Source: Scylla paramamosain
Taxonomy: Eukaryota; Arthropoda; Malacostraca; Decapoda; Portunidae
Direction of reading: 5' to 3'
Length of the DNA stretch: 64,000 bases
NCBI RefSeq assembly: GCF_035594125.1
Contig: NC_087192.1
Coordinates: 971,001-1,035,000, forward strand
Shown piece by piece: positions 25,864 to 53,404 of this stretch. Below the pieces are notes generated by a model. It was not told where the DNA came from, did no database searches, and was given only the letters and a program-made list of their open reading frames with translations. The stretch's first letter is position 1. Every line of letters begins with the position of its first letter. The position numbers were made by a program, and so were the translations under genes.

Positions 25864-26504
25864 ATGGACCTTGGGGGGGCAGCTGGGTGGTGTGAACTGT
25901 GTTGTCAGTGATGACAACACACACACACACATGTGGCAAAAGCAACACAGCAGCAGATTTGTCAGCCTGGATATGCTCTTTGTAATCTGTGATACTTTTC
26001 AGAAGGGGAATATTGAAGGTTTTATACATTATTAGTTATTGTATTTTGGTCATAGGCTGATTTTGCACCACTTTAGCTTATAATTTTAAATTGGTTCTGA
26101 ACCCAAGAAATACTTGAAGGTGCAATTTTCAGATAAATTGAGTAGTATTCCAATTGTACATAGAGATAACAGAAAGTAAGTGAGAGTATTACATATCTGT
26201 TTTAGGTATTTTGATTTTTAGGTTTTCACCAAGAGGGTTGTTAGTCCTGGTCTTTGCTTACTGCCTGTCTGGACCTCACATTGGTGATGGGAAGCCTCAA
26301 GCGTGTGACTGTCTGGCAGCTGTGTGGGCCATTCTGGATGAGTATGTGCTGGATGGATGTTAACTGGCACCACATGAGCTTATTTGTTGGCAGATCCAGA
26401 TGTTGGGAGTACCACAGTTGCTGAGACAATGAGGCAGTCCTGTTAGGGAAGTTTAGTGACTGAACACTGAAGGTTGACCAAACTCCTCTTGGGCTACAGC
26501 TATC

Positions 26505-26665
26505 ATTGTACTCGTAGCTCAATGGGTAAAGAGTTGTGTACCTTGAATGTCTTGATGGGAATTCTAGTGTTATTCCCCTTATGCCTTGCTCAGCAGGTGT
26601 CTGTGAGACCTGTGGACGGTGGTGTTATCACAGTCAAAAATGTTTTATTGTCCCACACTTTTTCC
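26505..26665 (+). repeat. tRNA-derived SINE candidate
   Basis: CGTAGCTCAATGGGTAAAGA looks like a tRNA D-arm / A box, followed about 35 bases later by GGGAATTCTAGTGTTATTCC in the place of a B box. Not a functional tRNA: no acceptor stem closes it. Confidence 0.45.
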
Positions 26666-27154
26666 CATTGTCTTTAACATTTTCCCTTCGTATTAAGTCC
26701 AATAATCCACAGACTCTCCTCACAAATATAACAGGTGACAGATGCTAAGGAGGTCACAGGACTTAAGATTGAGGGAAATGGTAAACACTGGGAGTGAGTG
26801 TGGCAAATTACATGACCTCTGACCAGACTAGACCAACAGGATAAATGAACATGGCATAACTCCAGGCTGTGCTGTGTGGAGGCAGTCCTGGGGTGAGGTG
26901 ACAGCTGGTGTGACACTCATAGTCACTGGAGCAGCCAAGAAGCCTCACGACAATTATAAATTAATTAGCTTTGGCACAAGCCTTTGTTATCAACTAGGCT
27001 TGCCTCCTTCACAATGCTCCTGTCTTCCCCTCTGGTGGTCAGCCACTGCCTGCACCTCTGCCTTGTAGGGAATTTACCTCCTGCTCATGAGTGACACAAT
27101 GAAGAAAAGGAAATAAATCTACATCTTTTCATCTCTGCATGGGACAAATGAGGG

Positions 27155-27206
<52 letters not shown>

Positions 27207-27433
27207 TTCATAATTTATCTTATTTTTTTCCGGGCATTTATGGTGCTGAAAGACAAGAAAATTCATGCATACTTTACGATCACTCATTATTAATCTTTTT
27301 ATTTTATTATCCTTTTCATTATCATCAAGACCATGCTGGGCTTTAATTAATGTGTGTGTGTGTGTGTTTGTGTGTAATTATAGATATGTAGTTGTATTCA
27401 TGTCCGGTGGCAAATCAGATATATTTTGCTCAT

Positions 27434-27489
<56 letters not shown>

Positions 27490-27789
27490 TTTTGGCCCAA
27501 CAGTGGGTAATGATGATGTGTAAAGCATATTTTTCTAGGAGCAAATGAGGCAATGTGTCCGCCAGGCATCAACATGTCACTTCATTGTTACCATGTTTTT
27601 AAGAATGAAATAAATGTGCCTTTTTTACAGCTAGCTTGTTTGATTGTCATCAAGTGTGTGTGTGTGTGTGTGTGTGTGTCATGCCAATCTTTCTGGACTC
27701 TAGCCGTACCAGCTATTCTCTCTGTAGAGTTTAGAGATCATGATTATGGTTTAAATCCAAGGAAGCTACAGACTTGAGCTTCCTTGAGA

Positions 27790-28045
27790 TGAGTAAGTTG
27801 AGACCTGTCACGCAACACGTTCCATTGGCTCACAGCTGAGAGGATGAGGATTCGACTCCCGGGCCGAGAGGAGAGGAGCTGTGGGATTTGTCTCCCTCCT
27901 TGCTGGAGTGCAGACCCCTACTAAGATACCTCTATTCATGGGGGATCCATCTAAAGTTGTGATCCAAGGCATTCTGTGTAGCATGGCGCAGTGTGACCTA
28001 CCAGGGATCCATGGTTTGGTGGAGGTCAAGAATTCTACATATCGT
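27790..28045 (+). repeat. SINE-like stretch with B-box-like sequence
   Basis: GGCTCACAGCTGAGAGGATG is followed by AGGATTCGACTCCCGGGCCG, which resembles a tRNA T-arm / B box. It lies directly before the LINE remnant at 28140. Confidence 0.4.
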
Positions 28046-28139
28046 ATACATTCCTTGGTTGAGGTGGTTCCTCGTGAACATGGCGGGTATCGTGAATCAT
28101 TATTTCTGCTGTTTCTGTCGTATGAGTTAAAATATTTGT

Positions 28140-28400
28140 GAATATCTGCCCTTTCTACTTTCTCTCACCACTATTCTCTTCACTTCCCAAATGCCTAAAT
28201 GCAGGATTTAACCAGTATTCACAATCTTTTAATCCTTTCTATGTTAAACTCTGGAACTCCCTGCTTGGTTCTGTATTCTGCCCTTCCTACGATCAGAATC
28301 CCTTCAAGGGGGAAGAGTCAAACATTTTTCAAATTTTGGATTATCCGTTCTGTCCTTTTTCTTTAGTACCTAGCACCCCGGTGGTCCCTTTCTTATGAAA
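28140..28400 (+). pseudogene. LINE C-terminal remnant, second family
   Basis: The + strand reads SFNPFYVKLWNSLLGSVF and CPSYDQNPFK, matching the end of other non-LTR proteins (RSF.P...LWN.LP..VF...Y....FK). It is preceded by SSLPKCLNAG. No intact frame. Confidence 0.6.
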
Positions 28401-28839
28401 TTTTTGCAGCCCCTGGCCAGTGCCACTTCTACATAAAGAATACATAGATAAATCGCTAAACTTTTAATTTTGGAGAGGAAGAGCCTGAGTTAGTCCCTGA
28501 CTTAATACACAGCAGAGGAGGAGAGTGACTGCTTGAACTATTGAACTATATTATACAACTTTTTTTTTTTACTATTCTTTCTTTTTGCTATATTTGAGGA
28601 ACTAGACCTTGTAAAATATTGTTTTATCTAAAGTCATTTGTGTTGCGTTTTGTATTTCTGTGAGTTTGGCACACTGCTTTGGTTACGATATGATAAATGT
28701 GCGTGTTTGACATCAAGACTTTGCCTGTATTTATAACATATGTTCTTGTTATCTATCTAAAATCTCTGTTTTGTGTATTTTTATAGGTGTAATTAATACT
28801 ATTTACTTTTTATTACATTTCACCTGGGGACGAATCACC

Positions 28840-28848
28840 CTAGAACCG

Positions 28849-28902
<54 letters not shown>

Positions 28903-29052
28903 ATGGTGTTAGTGATGGTAATATTGATAATAGTAGTAGTAGTAGTAGTAGTAGTGATGGTGGTGGTGATGGTAATATTGATAATAGTAGTAGTAGTAAT
29001 AGTAGTAGTGATGGTGGTGGTGATGGTAATATTGATAATAGTAGTAGTAGTC

Positions 29053-29088
<36 letters not shown>

Positions 29089-29137
29089 ATGGTGGTGGTG
29101 GTGGTGGTAGTAATATTGATAATAATAGTAAAGTAGT

Positions 29138-29170
<33 letters not shown>

Positions 29171-29240
29171 ATGGTGGTGATGATGGTGTTAGTAATATCG
29201 GTAGTAGTAGTAGTAGTAGCAGTAGTAGTAGCAGCAGCAA
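28840..29240 (+). repeat. Higher-order trinucleotide minisatellite
   Basis: Blocks of (AGT)n are followed by GATGGTGGTGGTGATGGTAA and TATTGATAAT; this composite unit repeats four times with varying (AGT)n length. All pieces are multiples of three, so one frame stays open for about 120 codons without coding support. Confidence 0.85.
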
Positions 29241-30237
29241 CAGCATATGTTTGTTAATGAAATCGGCAGCGATAAGGTCATCTCCCCCATCCTAACAAAA
29301 TAGTACAACGGTAATCGGCAATAAATCACCAATGAACTTTCACATTACAATAGCCTGTAACATGGAGTCATAAATATTCCTCATATCACATCATTAAGTC
29401 GTTAACAATAACAAAAACTTCACTATTGTATAATATACAATTATATATAACACAAAAATTAAACGAACATCCCCCGTAACATTTCATAAACCACAATACA
29501 AAAATAACAAGCATGAGTGCCCAGTTCTCTTGCATTGCTTTTATTTATTTATTTATTTTTTCTGTGGTGTTATTTATCCCCAACCTATGTTCGTGCGCCC
29601 CTATGCACTGTTTTGTAACCAACCTTTCTTTAATAAACTGTCAAACTGTGACTGGTGTACAGGCACAGTACAAAGTTTTTGGTACAGGTCAGAGTACGTT
29701 TCAGAAAAGATGGGATTGCTATTTTTGCTGTTCGAACTTTCTTAGGTTTCGAGACGTGAGCTCGAGGCGATGAAGGGTCGAGCCTGAGGGACTTCCCATT
29801 TTTCAGTGTGTGTGTGTGTCGTGGTGGCGAGGAGCGGTGGTATAGCTTCCTTTGGCTCCTCCTCCTCCTTTCTTTTCCCTCTATAGTCTTTTTAACGCTT
29901 GTCCTCGTGTCCCTCTTCCTCCTCGTTGCTTTTCCATCGTTATCGTTATCATCATCCTCGCTCTCTCCGCCGGCCTTGTGCTCCTCACCTTACATCTGCA
30001 GATGGGGCTCACCCTCCTCTTCCTTTTTCTGCTGCTTCAACGCTTCTCGATTTTAGTTTTCTTTCTCCTCGTTCTTATCTTTTATCTTGTCCTCCACCAC
30101 TCCTCTCCATACGGACACACACACGCCACAATGTCACTGTCGATCCGGTGTCATTGCAACGTCTTGTTCAGGTGAGTTTCAAGCCTTGTATTATTAAACA
30201 ATGGAAGTTTGCTTATCTCGTTGCAAGTGTGTGTGTG

Positions 30238-30295
<58 letters not shown>

Positions 30296-31223
30296 TTTTC
30301 ATGATGTTTATAGATAAGTTTGATAATTTTTTTTTCATATTTCCAAGTTGGATGTAGTTCTTAAACAGTTTTTATGTAGTTTTCATGATTTTTATGGGTA
30401 AGTTTTGTTTTCATATTTCAAAGATACACGTATATCTATTTTATTTTTAAAAATGCTGGTAATGGTACTCAGACTCTTTACGTCCCTCCAACCGCACCAG
30501 TTTGCTTGTTTTCTCCCTCGCTTCTCCACTCGTTCGCATTTTCTCTCCCTCCCTCACTGCTTCCTTGTTCTCTTCCTCCATCCTTCGCTCGTTCCTCGTT
30601 CTGCACCCTCCCACTCCTTTATGTACTTCTCTGTCTTCCCTCTTGCCTCTTCTCAAGTTAATTTGTTCCTGCATCAGTAGTGAGATTTTAAAATATTTGG
30701 TTGTATTCCCAGTATCACGTGAACATTGATAATTTTTCCAATAGGTTTACAATTATTACCCTTCATCATCTTTCCATCCTGCCCCCTGCCACCTTCCCTG
30801 CCTCCACCCGTGCCTCCTTCCTCAGACTCTACCCCCTGCTGTCCTCTGTTACTTCTTGCTTCTTTCCTCTCTCCTCCTTCCTCCTCCTCCACTGTTCTTT
30901 CTTTGCCTGTCAGTTCGTTTCTTCCAGCATTCCACCGTTTTCCTTCTCCCTCCCTCCGCTCTAAACGTCAAGATGATAAATTTCGTTCTCTTGTTCGTTT
31001 GCCGTCTCTTGTCTACCACTTCTCTCTCTCCTTCCCTCCCTCCCTCTTCAGAGATTTATTTCCTTCACTGGTGGATGGAGAGTTGTGCATCGTGGGAGGA
31101 GGAGAGGGTGAGGAGGGGAGTAAGGGAATGTTAGTTATATGTACTGGGCTTCATTATCGCCTCTTCTCGTGGTAATTTGGTGGTATTAGCTGGTATTACT
31201 ACTACTACTACTACTACTACTAC

Positions 31224-31273
<50 letters not shown>

Positions 31274-31699
31274 GGATACAAGCTCTTCAAGGGTCATTCG
31301 GTCCCTCGTATCCCCCTGATTGATGTGTTTCCTCCTTTACTCGTTAACTAGTTACTTCCTTTTCTCCACGCCTCCATCCCCATCCTCCTCTTCTCCTTCC
31401 CTACTTTCTCTCCTCGTCCCTCCACCTCCTCGTTTCCCTTCCTCCTTCCCTCCTAGAATTGCCTCCCAACTATTTCGGAGTCAATCGTAAATCGTCCTTC
31501 TGGTGATTCATGGTTTAAAATATTATAATTTACGTGATACTTGTTAATGTTAAAAGTTCCTTGAATATGTTCGGCAATGTCCGCGACGTGCGTCTCGCTG
31601 ATGTATTTTTCATCATCCTCTTCGCGCTTCCAACTTCTGCCCTGAATGTTTCTCTTTCCCTTTCCCTCTTTTCTTTCTTTAACTAACCCTCTGTTATGA
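29241..31699. other. Intergenic between convergent genes
   Basis: Mostly pyrimidine-rich unique sequence (29850-31450 is TCC/CTC-rich), with (GT)n 30237-30290 and (ACT)n/(ATT)n 31196-31272. The open frames here are long only because of Ser/Leu/Pro-rich pyrimidine sequence. Confidence 0.65.
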
Positions 31700-31991
31700 T
31701 CTGTTATGATCAGTAGTACTGGGAATAGTGTACAGACCACCGACCAGTACAAAGGAAATTAGCACCTCACTGTGGCAGGAAATAAATAGAGCAGGCAGGT
31801 AGAGTCAGGTATGTGTGGTAGATTTTAATTTTAGGAATATCGACTGGAGCCTCATGGTGGGTAACAAGGAAGCAGAGGAATTTCTTAAAGGTAATTCAGG
31901 ATGATTTTTTTAAAACCGTCGTAGATAGAACCCACAAGGGGGAATAATAATCTAGATTTAATTCTTATTAACAGGGAGGAAGCAGTCACGC

Positions 31992-31998
<7 letters not shown>
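31700..31998 (+). pseudogene. LINE endonuclease-domain remnant (CR1/Jockey-like)
   Basis: The + strand reads GIVYRPP, then LWQEIN, VDFNFRNIDW, EEFLK, and after a frameshift VDRTHKG and NLDLILINREEAVTQV. These are hallmark blocks of the exonuclease-endonuclease-phosphatase domain of non-LTR retrotransposons (YRPP, GDFN, LDLI.TN). An in-frame TAG and a frameshift show it is dead. It is cut off by (TA)n at 31995. Confidence 0.78.
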
Positions 31999-32077
<79 letters not shown>

Positions 32078-33827
32078 AACGGGATAAGAATAATATATTT
32101 TACAGTTTCTAGCCAGTATAATGTTTGTAGAAATAGAATAAATGTCTCAAAGTGGTTAAGAATTAAGAAAAAATATCCAAAATAGCAGATGTTAAGCTCT
32201 TTCTTGCAATGTTTCAATACGTGGCTCCGAAGCTTCGAGATCCGTTATTGCATTTTAAGAGAGAGTAATGTTTTAGTCCAAGAATGCTAGACTCTATCTT
32301 AAGCCTCCTTGGTTCAGTCAGTCAGTCAGTCAATGAAGGCAGTCGGTCAATGGGTTGATCAGTCTATGAATCAAACAATCAAAAATAAAAATCATCTTTA
32401 ATTAAAAATATACAATACACAACAATAATAACAATAATTAGCTTTAAGTCATAAAATGTCTCCAGTGTCTAAAGGCGGTGGGTGGGAACTATTTATTTCT
32501 TTATCTATCTATCTGGACAGTGCAAGGTAAGAATAGAATATCAAATCAAATCAAAATGCTACTAAATAAATGCACAACTTTTGACTCTTGTATATCGCTT
32601 ACTAAAACAACTTCATCGTACGCACGGAGAACATTATCGTACAGCAATCATTGCTACCACTCTCTCTCTCTCTCCTAGTTTCCGTGTCAAAATGCTATCT
32701 TGTAGGTATATAATTTCTCTAGTTTTAACACATGAACTTTCTGGCAAAACTCCTCACTTTTCACAATGATTCTCTTACGGTGTTTTAATGTTAAAAGTTC
32801 ATCTAATCTCTTCTGTATAAAGAAAAATAAGTTACCTCAGTTCTAAAGCTCAGTAAAGCAAACTCTGACAACTACGATATTGTTCTCTCAACTCATCACT
32901 TACAAAAATCGTCTCTCCTCACGTCTTTCAATGCTAAATGTTCACTCTTGTCACTCCAACACACACAATCTCTCCTCGATAAAGAAAGGTACCTCGATTC
33001 TAAGGCTCAGTAATGCAAAATCTGACAATCACCAAAGTTTTACCCACGACTCACTCGCTTCTGAAAAAAAAAAACTCCTTTTGTCTGTTTTTAAAAAGTT
33101 CATAGTCTAGTAAAGCAATATGATCTCTCCTTAATTAATATAAACAATAAATCCTAAGTTCTAAGGAAAACAAAAATTCTACCCTGTAATCCATAAACTT
33201 TCATCCCAGTTACTCTTGAAGTATTGTTTGAAGCGTTTCTACTAAATACTTCGGTTTGTTTGTCATTCGTCTCATTAATACACTTTCAAATAAACATCTA
33301 CATATATTTTCCTCCTTTATTCCTGTTTATTTATTTATTTTTTTTCTGTTCCTTCTCCCACTTTTCTCCATTCTTGTATCAATTATCTGCTCTTCTTCCA
33401 ATCTTCATCTTTTCTCCTTCCCTTTTCTTCTTCCTTCCTGCTAATGTCCATCTCTATTGTTCGTATTACCACTTTTGTTTGTTTCCTCTTCCCTTTTCAT
33501 TATTCTGTCTAGTTTCGTCTCTACCACACTAATCTCCATCCATTCTTCTTTTCCTTCCCTTTTCCCCTTTTCTCATTCCTATCACTCCTCCTGCAGCCGT
33601 GTGTCTATCTATCACCAATCCCTACACTTAATTCTCAGTTCCGTCCACCCATCACTTCCTTCCCATTCCCAGTAATACATATCCAAGAATTCCCGTCTGC
33701 TGAAAAAAAAAAAAAATAGCAATTCTTTACACACACAATTAGAAAAACGTATTTATTTCCCTACCAAAAACAAATGAATTAGTTATTTATATATATTCTC
33801 ACCTGTTTCGGATACAACCAGAATAGC

Positions 33828-33892
<65 letters not shown>

Positions 33893-34435
33893 CTTCATTT
33901 CATCACTAGAGTTCGAAGCCTCATAAGTTTCGAAGCAGTGAAGCCTCCACAGAACACCTCTGATCAATGAACCTTCCGAACCTTCGAGTCTCGTCCTGCC
34001 GAGTTTCGAGTCATTTTAAAGTTCACTATAATATTTTTCACTTTTTTTCTTTCACAATTTCACGATAATGTTTCTTCTACGGAGACGCTCTTGTTTCACC
34101 ATTTCACATTAATATTTTTCACTATTTTTATCAGTTTTTTTTTTTTACTTTTCACACCATATCACCGCATAATTTTCTTTTTACTTTAGATTACTTTACT
34201 TTTTTTTCGACAATCTTATTATATAGTATTCATTTTTTATTGCAGTATTTCTTCTCTTCTTTTCTTTTCTTCACAGTCACTAGATAGATATATGTTATGT
34301 TTTTTTTTTTTTTTGTGATGATGGTAGTGATGATGACAGCAGGAATGATAATGACAGTAATTATTCTAACTTATCAATTACTTTTCTCTCCTTTCCTTCT
34401 CTCATTTTCCTTCTTTCTAACGTATAATAGATCTG

Positions 34436-34485
<50 letters not shown>

Positions 34486-34542
34486 CTATTATGAGAAGCC
34501 TTGTTTCTCCGCCTGTGTGAGAAAGTACTGGTGGTGGCAGAT

Positions 34543-34586
<44 letters not shown>

Positions 34587-34788
34587 TGATGTTAGTGTTT
34601 ATGGTGGTGAGTGAGTGTGCCACTGTACTTTCTAAATAGTGGTGAGGTGTTGTGCATAGTGCCAATGGTGGTGGTGGTGGTGGTGGCGGCGGCGGCGACG
34701 GTGGCGCATCACAGGTGAGTGTTCTCGTGCTCCTCCTCTGGATCAGGTTTCTCACACCTGAAAGCACCAACACATTGTACCACATGCA

Positions 34789-34833
<45 letters not shown>

Positions 34834-35056
34834 CATCATCATTATCAATCCCAAAAAAATCAACCCTTTCATACCAATCATCTTATTTACCACACCATTT
34901 CCTAATCTACTACATTAACATTTCAGTATTCACCTTACATAATTATCTACTCAACCATCACCACTATCATCCCTATCATCACTTCTCTCCTGAATGCTGG
35001 ATGGCGTGACGTCGTGAGAGTTATAGTCATGGCAGTGGTGGCGGTGGTGGTGTCAC
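31995..35056. other. Intergenic, downstream of the SLC22-like gene
   Basis: (TA)n 31995-32074, (TC)n 33832-33890, (GT)n 34437-34481, (AGT)n 34542-34586 and (ATT)n 34789-34833. 32500-33130 carries two worn copies (near 32790 and 32930) of TTCAATG.TAAA.GTTCA and TAAGGCTCAGTAA. For the - strand gene, TTTATT near 33753 could be a poly(A) signal. Confidence 0.6.
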
Positions 35057-47592
<12,536 letters not shown>

Positions 47593-47755
47593 GGTGGCGG
47601 CTGAAGGACACGCTGAAGAAGGCGATGACGGAGGTATTGAAGATGTTGAAGGTGGTGAGTAGAGTTACAAGTGGCGTCTGTGTCCCCTCTCCGATGCCCT
47701 CAGGAGCCTCGTGCAGTAGTATCTGTAGGAGAAGAAGGAATGTTAGCGTTTATGT

Positions 47756-48579
<824 letters not shown>

Positions 48580-48679
48580 TACTACACAAAAAAAAACATG
48601 AGCGTCCACATTTTTATCATTAGGCTCACTGAACACGCATCATCCATAATACATAAGATAAAATAGTATTTCTTTTCTG

Positions 48680-48965
48680 TACAATATTCAACAAGTACGG
48701 TATCCATTTATTATCGTACATGTGTTTTAAACTACCGTATAATTCTGTTCAAAATTTTTCGTTATAAACATGTACGTTTTCCTTCTATACGTTCAACAAG
48801 TTAAGTATTTTCAAACCATGACCATCGTACACTTGTTCTAAACTATTGTACTTTAGTTTAGTTTCACCATAAACATGTAGCAAGTTTTCTCTCTGTACAT
48901 TAAACAGGTTAAGTATTTCCAAACCGTCACCATCGTACACCGTGTCCTAAACTATCGTACTTACA
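48680..48965 (+). repeat. ~110-bp tandem repeat, about 2.5 diverged copies
   Basis: TTCAACAAGT(ACGG/TAAG)TAT, then ATCGTACA..TGT..TAAACTA, then ATAAACATGTA recur at about 110-base spacing (starts near 48687, 48790 and 48900). Confidence 0.7.
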
Positions 48966-49531
48966 TTTACTTGAATATCTCCTAATCTGTAGCAACTGTT
49001 TATCATTATCATCATTAGGGTAGGGTCTATAAATATGACACATAAATATGTAACTCCTTTTTGTCCGATATTTCAAACTTCTCGGAGTCCTAAATATTTT
49101 CTTAAACCCTCTTCGAATATTTTGAAGGTTCATATCAGAAATATTTACAATCCTTCATCTGACAAATGTTCTCGTAAAAATACTGTATCGTGTACCTCAA
49201 CATATTATAGACACTCCCTTACGTTTCTCGAGAACACGAACTTACACGAAGACAGAAGAAAAAAAAAGTAAAAAATGAAGAAAACCTACTTCAGGCGGAA
49301 ATTATTAGGACGAAAATCACTAAGACAAACACAGGATGGAAGAAAAAGAGGTCGTGGAAAGGAGGAAGAGATGATGATGATGATGATGATGAAGACAGAA
49401 AGAATGATGATGTAGGCGATGCTGTGACAAAAGAAGAGAAGAAGAAGAAGAAGAAGAAGAAGCAGAAGTGCAATTAGTAACAGAACTAAAATTACAGGAA
49501 AGGACGCAAATAAAGTAAAAATAGTAGTAGC

Positions 49532-49566
<35 letters not shown>

Positions 49567-49991
49567 CAGTAGTAGCAGTAGCAATAGTAGTAGTAGTACC
49601 ACCACGAGCAGCAGCTGTGACAAAAAAAAAAAAAAAACCAAGTCAAAACAAATCGATCTGTCCTTATACACTCCTTGCATTCATCCTTCCTTATTAGTGC
49701 ACGAGGCGTTCTAAGCAAGACCCACAGAGCGTACTGGAACAGCGGGCGGCCAGTAACAGCATCCCCCAAGACAGCAGCAGGCAGGACGGCAGCAGTGACC
49801 CCGCCTCTTCCCCCCACGAGGGTACCAAGATGAAAGAAAACGAGAACACGAGAACACAACGGCCGCTCATCACACATCCAACTTATCACATTTTTTTTTA
49901 TTTTATTTATTTTTTTTCATTTCTTTACGTTAAAATTCGGTGAAGATTCGAAATTTGATGCGCAGTGAAGCGTTGAAAATTTTTTTTAATT

Positions 49992-50080
<89 letters not shown>

Positions 50081-50115
50081 GAACCGGTATTTTGCTGTAA
50101 AGGCCGGGTTATACT

Positions 50116-50147
<32 letters not shown>

Positions 50148-50463
50148 TCCTCCACCACTGCCATCACACACACACACACACACACACATACTAGTACATG
50201 TCTCTCCTCGTCTCATCCCTTCCTCTTATCACTGCCCGGAAGCACACACACACACACCACACACACACACACACACACGTTACAACAAGCCTCCAAGCAG
50301 CCCGGCAGGAGGTGAAGATACTGACCTACTCCTTCCTCGCCGACGCCCTACAAAGGCCCGCCTGCCCCGCGTCGTGAGTGGAAGAGAAAGCCGAGGCGTG
50401 TGGAGGCAGTGGAGGAAGACAGCAAAAACCAGGAGGAAATGGGAGAAACTGTGCTAATGAGAG

Positions 50464-50549
<86 letters not shown>

Positions 50550-52215
50550 CAATGTGTCATGTCCCGTTAGGTCAAGTGAAAGGAGTTGAGTAATCTTATT
50601 AAGTGTTGGGAAGAAAATTACGTTGTTAACTACGTGGTCCTTGTAAAGCAGGACGTCCTCTCTCTCTCTCTCGTCTCACTCTCTCTTCTCCTCTCTCTCT
50701 CTCTCTCTCTCTCTCTGCTGACACTATCTGGCCCTCGCATTGGAGTCCCTAGGCGCTTGGAATACGAAACGTCACACCACTACACACACACAAACACACA
50801 TACAAACACACGTACACAAAACTAACGTACACACAAAATTCAATATGAACATATGCTTCTCTACGTCCCGGGGATTGGAACAGAGAATTATGAGTGACGT
50901 TTATTACCTGTCGAGGCTGTGAGGTGTGGGCGGCGCTCCAGGTGTGACAGGACGGTGATTGTAACCCTTTAGATCTCGGCCCACTCTACACCTCCCTGCC
51001 TCACCTTCACCTTGCCACCTGCCGGCCTGTGCTCACCGGGATGGGCTACAGCAGCTCTCCTTCATGGTGTTGCCTTCCTTCACTCCTTCCCTCCCTCGCA
51101 ACTCGCAACACTCGGTCCCGCACGTCGACCAGAACCGAGAGACGCACACACTACACACACGACGACACATCCGATTTCTATCACGTTTTCTTCCTCTCCA
51201 AGCGTGTGTCACTTGGTGGGGAGTGTGAGGCGGTGATGAGTTGGCGATGAGCAAGTGATGAGTGCCTCGTTAGGACATGAGCATGACACCAGCACTTAAA
51301 CATGAGCACTCTGGGGAGGGCCGGAGGGTGGCGCTGTGATGGAGGCAAGGAGCAGCGCACAACCCACCCTTCCTCGCTGCTAACACTCGGTACCTCGACC
51401 CCTGCAGTTGCCACTTAGCCTCATTTCAACATTCCGCTTTTAATTCCTCCCATACAGAACTCTAGCTAGACGGGATACATCAAAACACTCTCTGGCCTTC
51501 TCCTGTCAACTCCTCCTGCGAGTACTGAAAGCGTGAAGGGCGTGGGGGCGATAAAACACCGCCAGGAGACAGTACTCACTCATTGGGGTTACTTCCTACA
51601 CATCGAGTTGCAACTTCCGCCACTGACAGACGGAGGGCGGGAGGCGGGCGGCATGTGAGGGGACGTCTGTTCAGGGAATGGGGCTCACGCTGTATCCTGA
51701 CGGGGTGCACTGCTGGGCGGAACACAACGAGCTCTGAAACCTTCCACAGAACTAAACAAACACGCCAGCACTTCGCTTCCTAATGCTTGGTAACCCACAT
51801 ACACTCATACACTCACACATACAGCCTGCTGCAGTTGCCAGATACCTCTTTCTCCTCCCTACTACCGTTTATTTCACCCTCCCTCCTCCCCCTACTGGCC
51901 ATATGTCATCCTCCCCGGTCTGGGTCACATCACTGCTGCCTCGCTAAGCTCCCGTCACAACTCACAACTCGTCCCCTTCCTCTTAACTCGCAGGAGTCGC
52001 AGGAGGGAAAGAGAGCGAGTGGAGTTGTAGAGCGTTATGGGATTATGGGAAACTATTGCAATTACGAGTTTTTCTCCACTTGCTGCGTCTTATGTACAAA
52101 GTGACGTGTTTTGTTGCCTAAGGGAATGTATACCAAAAAAAAAAAGGTAAATAAAAGAAGATAAAATGTCATTGGTTGTGTTTTTCTTTGTGCGTTTTTG
52201 TTTTGTTTTTATTGA

Positions 52216-52307
<92 letters not shown>

Positions 52308-52423
52308 TTGGGACACTAGTTTCTTATTGCGATATCCTACACACACGCAGCTTCAAGGACGAGGAGGGGCGAGTCACAGCAGAGAAATACACAAGGCGCT
52401 GTGGTGCTGCCGTTGTTAATTGC

Positions 52424-52460
<37 letters not shown>

Positions 52461-52558
52461 ACACAAACACACAGCAATTATTATCTTCAGTACTCCAGAA
52501 GAAAGGAAAAAAAAAACTATTTTACAGTGTTTATCCCTTATGATGATGATGATGATGA

Positions 52559-52620
<62 letters not shown>

Positions 52621-52724
52621 TGAGAAGAGAGAGAGAGAGAGAGAGAATCATGCTCTGCTTGTTATGTGAAGGAGGATTAAGAAAAAAAAACATATGCAGA
52701 TGGACAATGAAAGCTAATACGCAG

Positions 52725-52762
<38 letters not shown>

Positions 52763-53404
52763 TTGCAGCATTACCAATACACCCACAAATTCACGCCACA
52801 CAGCCACTACCCTTTCAAACCATTTAAAGAAATATGTAGTTTGCCAATGAAGGAGTTCTTACGGAAAGCTTTGTCACGTTTTTATAACAGTCACCTTTAA
52901 ACAGCAGTACCACACATGCACACCTACACACTGACACACAGACACTACAAGAAACTCCGTATAAAAACTAATAATAATGCGCTCTTCTGTCATAACCACA
53001 GAAAGATTGATTACGTTTCTGATCACCACTCGCCCTCCGTGACTCCTGCTCTTGAAACCCCCCATGGTACTAAACCCTTATCTTAAAACACTCCGGGGTC
53101 TCATAATGTCATCTTTCAAAGGTCAGAGATTCTTATGGGAGTTTTTGCCGTTGGTGTTACAGAGTTCTTGTTTAACTATCACTGTATTCATGAAAGTTCG
53201 TCCTGAAATCCGCCAGCAGCTTCCACAATAGCCTGGTAATACTAGTCGAGATAAGAGGTTTGGTTGAGAAAATGGTACTGAGAGTTTGGTTGGGAGGGCT
53301 GCTCCTGTGTTGAAGTGAATGGGATACTGCATGAAGTTGTGATGGTGTGTTGGTGATGGTGATGGTGATGGTGATGGCTGCGGGGGTGTTGATAATGAGA
53401 GAAA
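48966..53404. other. Region upstream of the SLC22-like gene, no gene supported
   Basis: (GA)n 49997-50078, 50459-50550, 52219-52303 and 52563-52647; (AC)n around 50119-50277 and 52429-52460. 50300-52050 is GC- and CpG-richer than its surroundings and may hold the promoter or first exon of the - strand gene, but no splice chain could be built. Confidence 0.5.

Larger units (their letters stand above)
25462..28139. other. SLC7 3' UTR and flank, no further gene
   Basis: (GT)n at 25557-25607, 25789-25860, 27155-27204 and 27653-27679; (GA)n 27437-27486; SINE-like pieces listed separately. AATAAA at 27112-27117 and 27609-27614 are candidate poly(A) signals for the + strand gene. Confidence 0.6.

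Noticed and set aside
26505..26665. A functional tRNA gene
   Set aside because: A-box-like sequence is present but there is no closing acceptor stem and only a weak T arm; better explained as a SINE head.
30674..31175. Frames of 72-149 codons in pyrimidine-rich sequence
   Set aside because: Ser/Pro/Leu-rich on one strand and Glu/Gly/Arg-rich on the other, as expected from CT-rich DNA; no conserved blocks.
31453..31752. 99-codon - strand frame
   Set aside because: It is antisense to the LINE endonuclease remnant and the sequence just before it.
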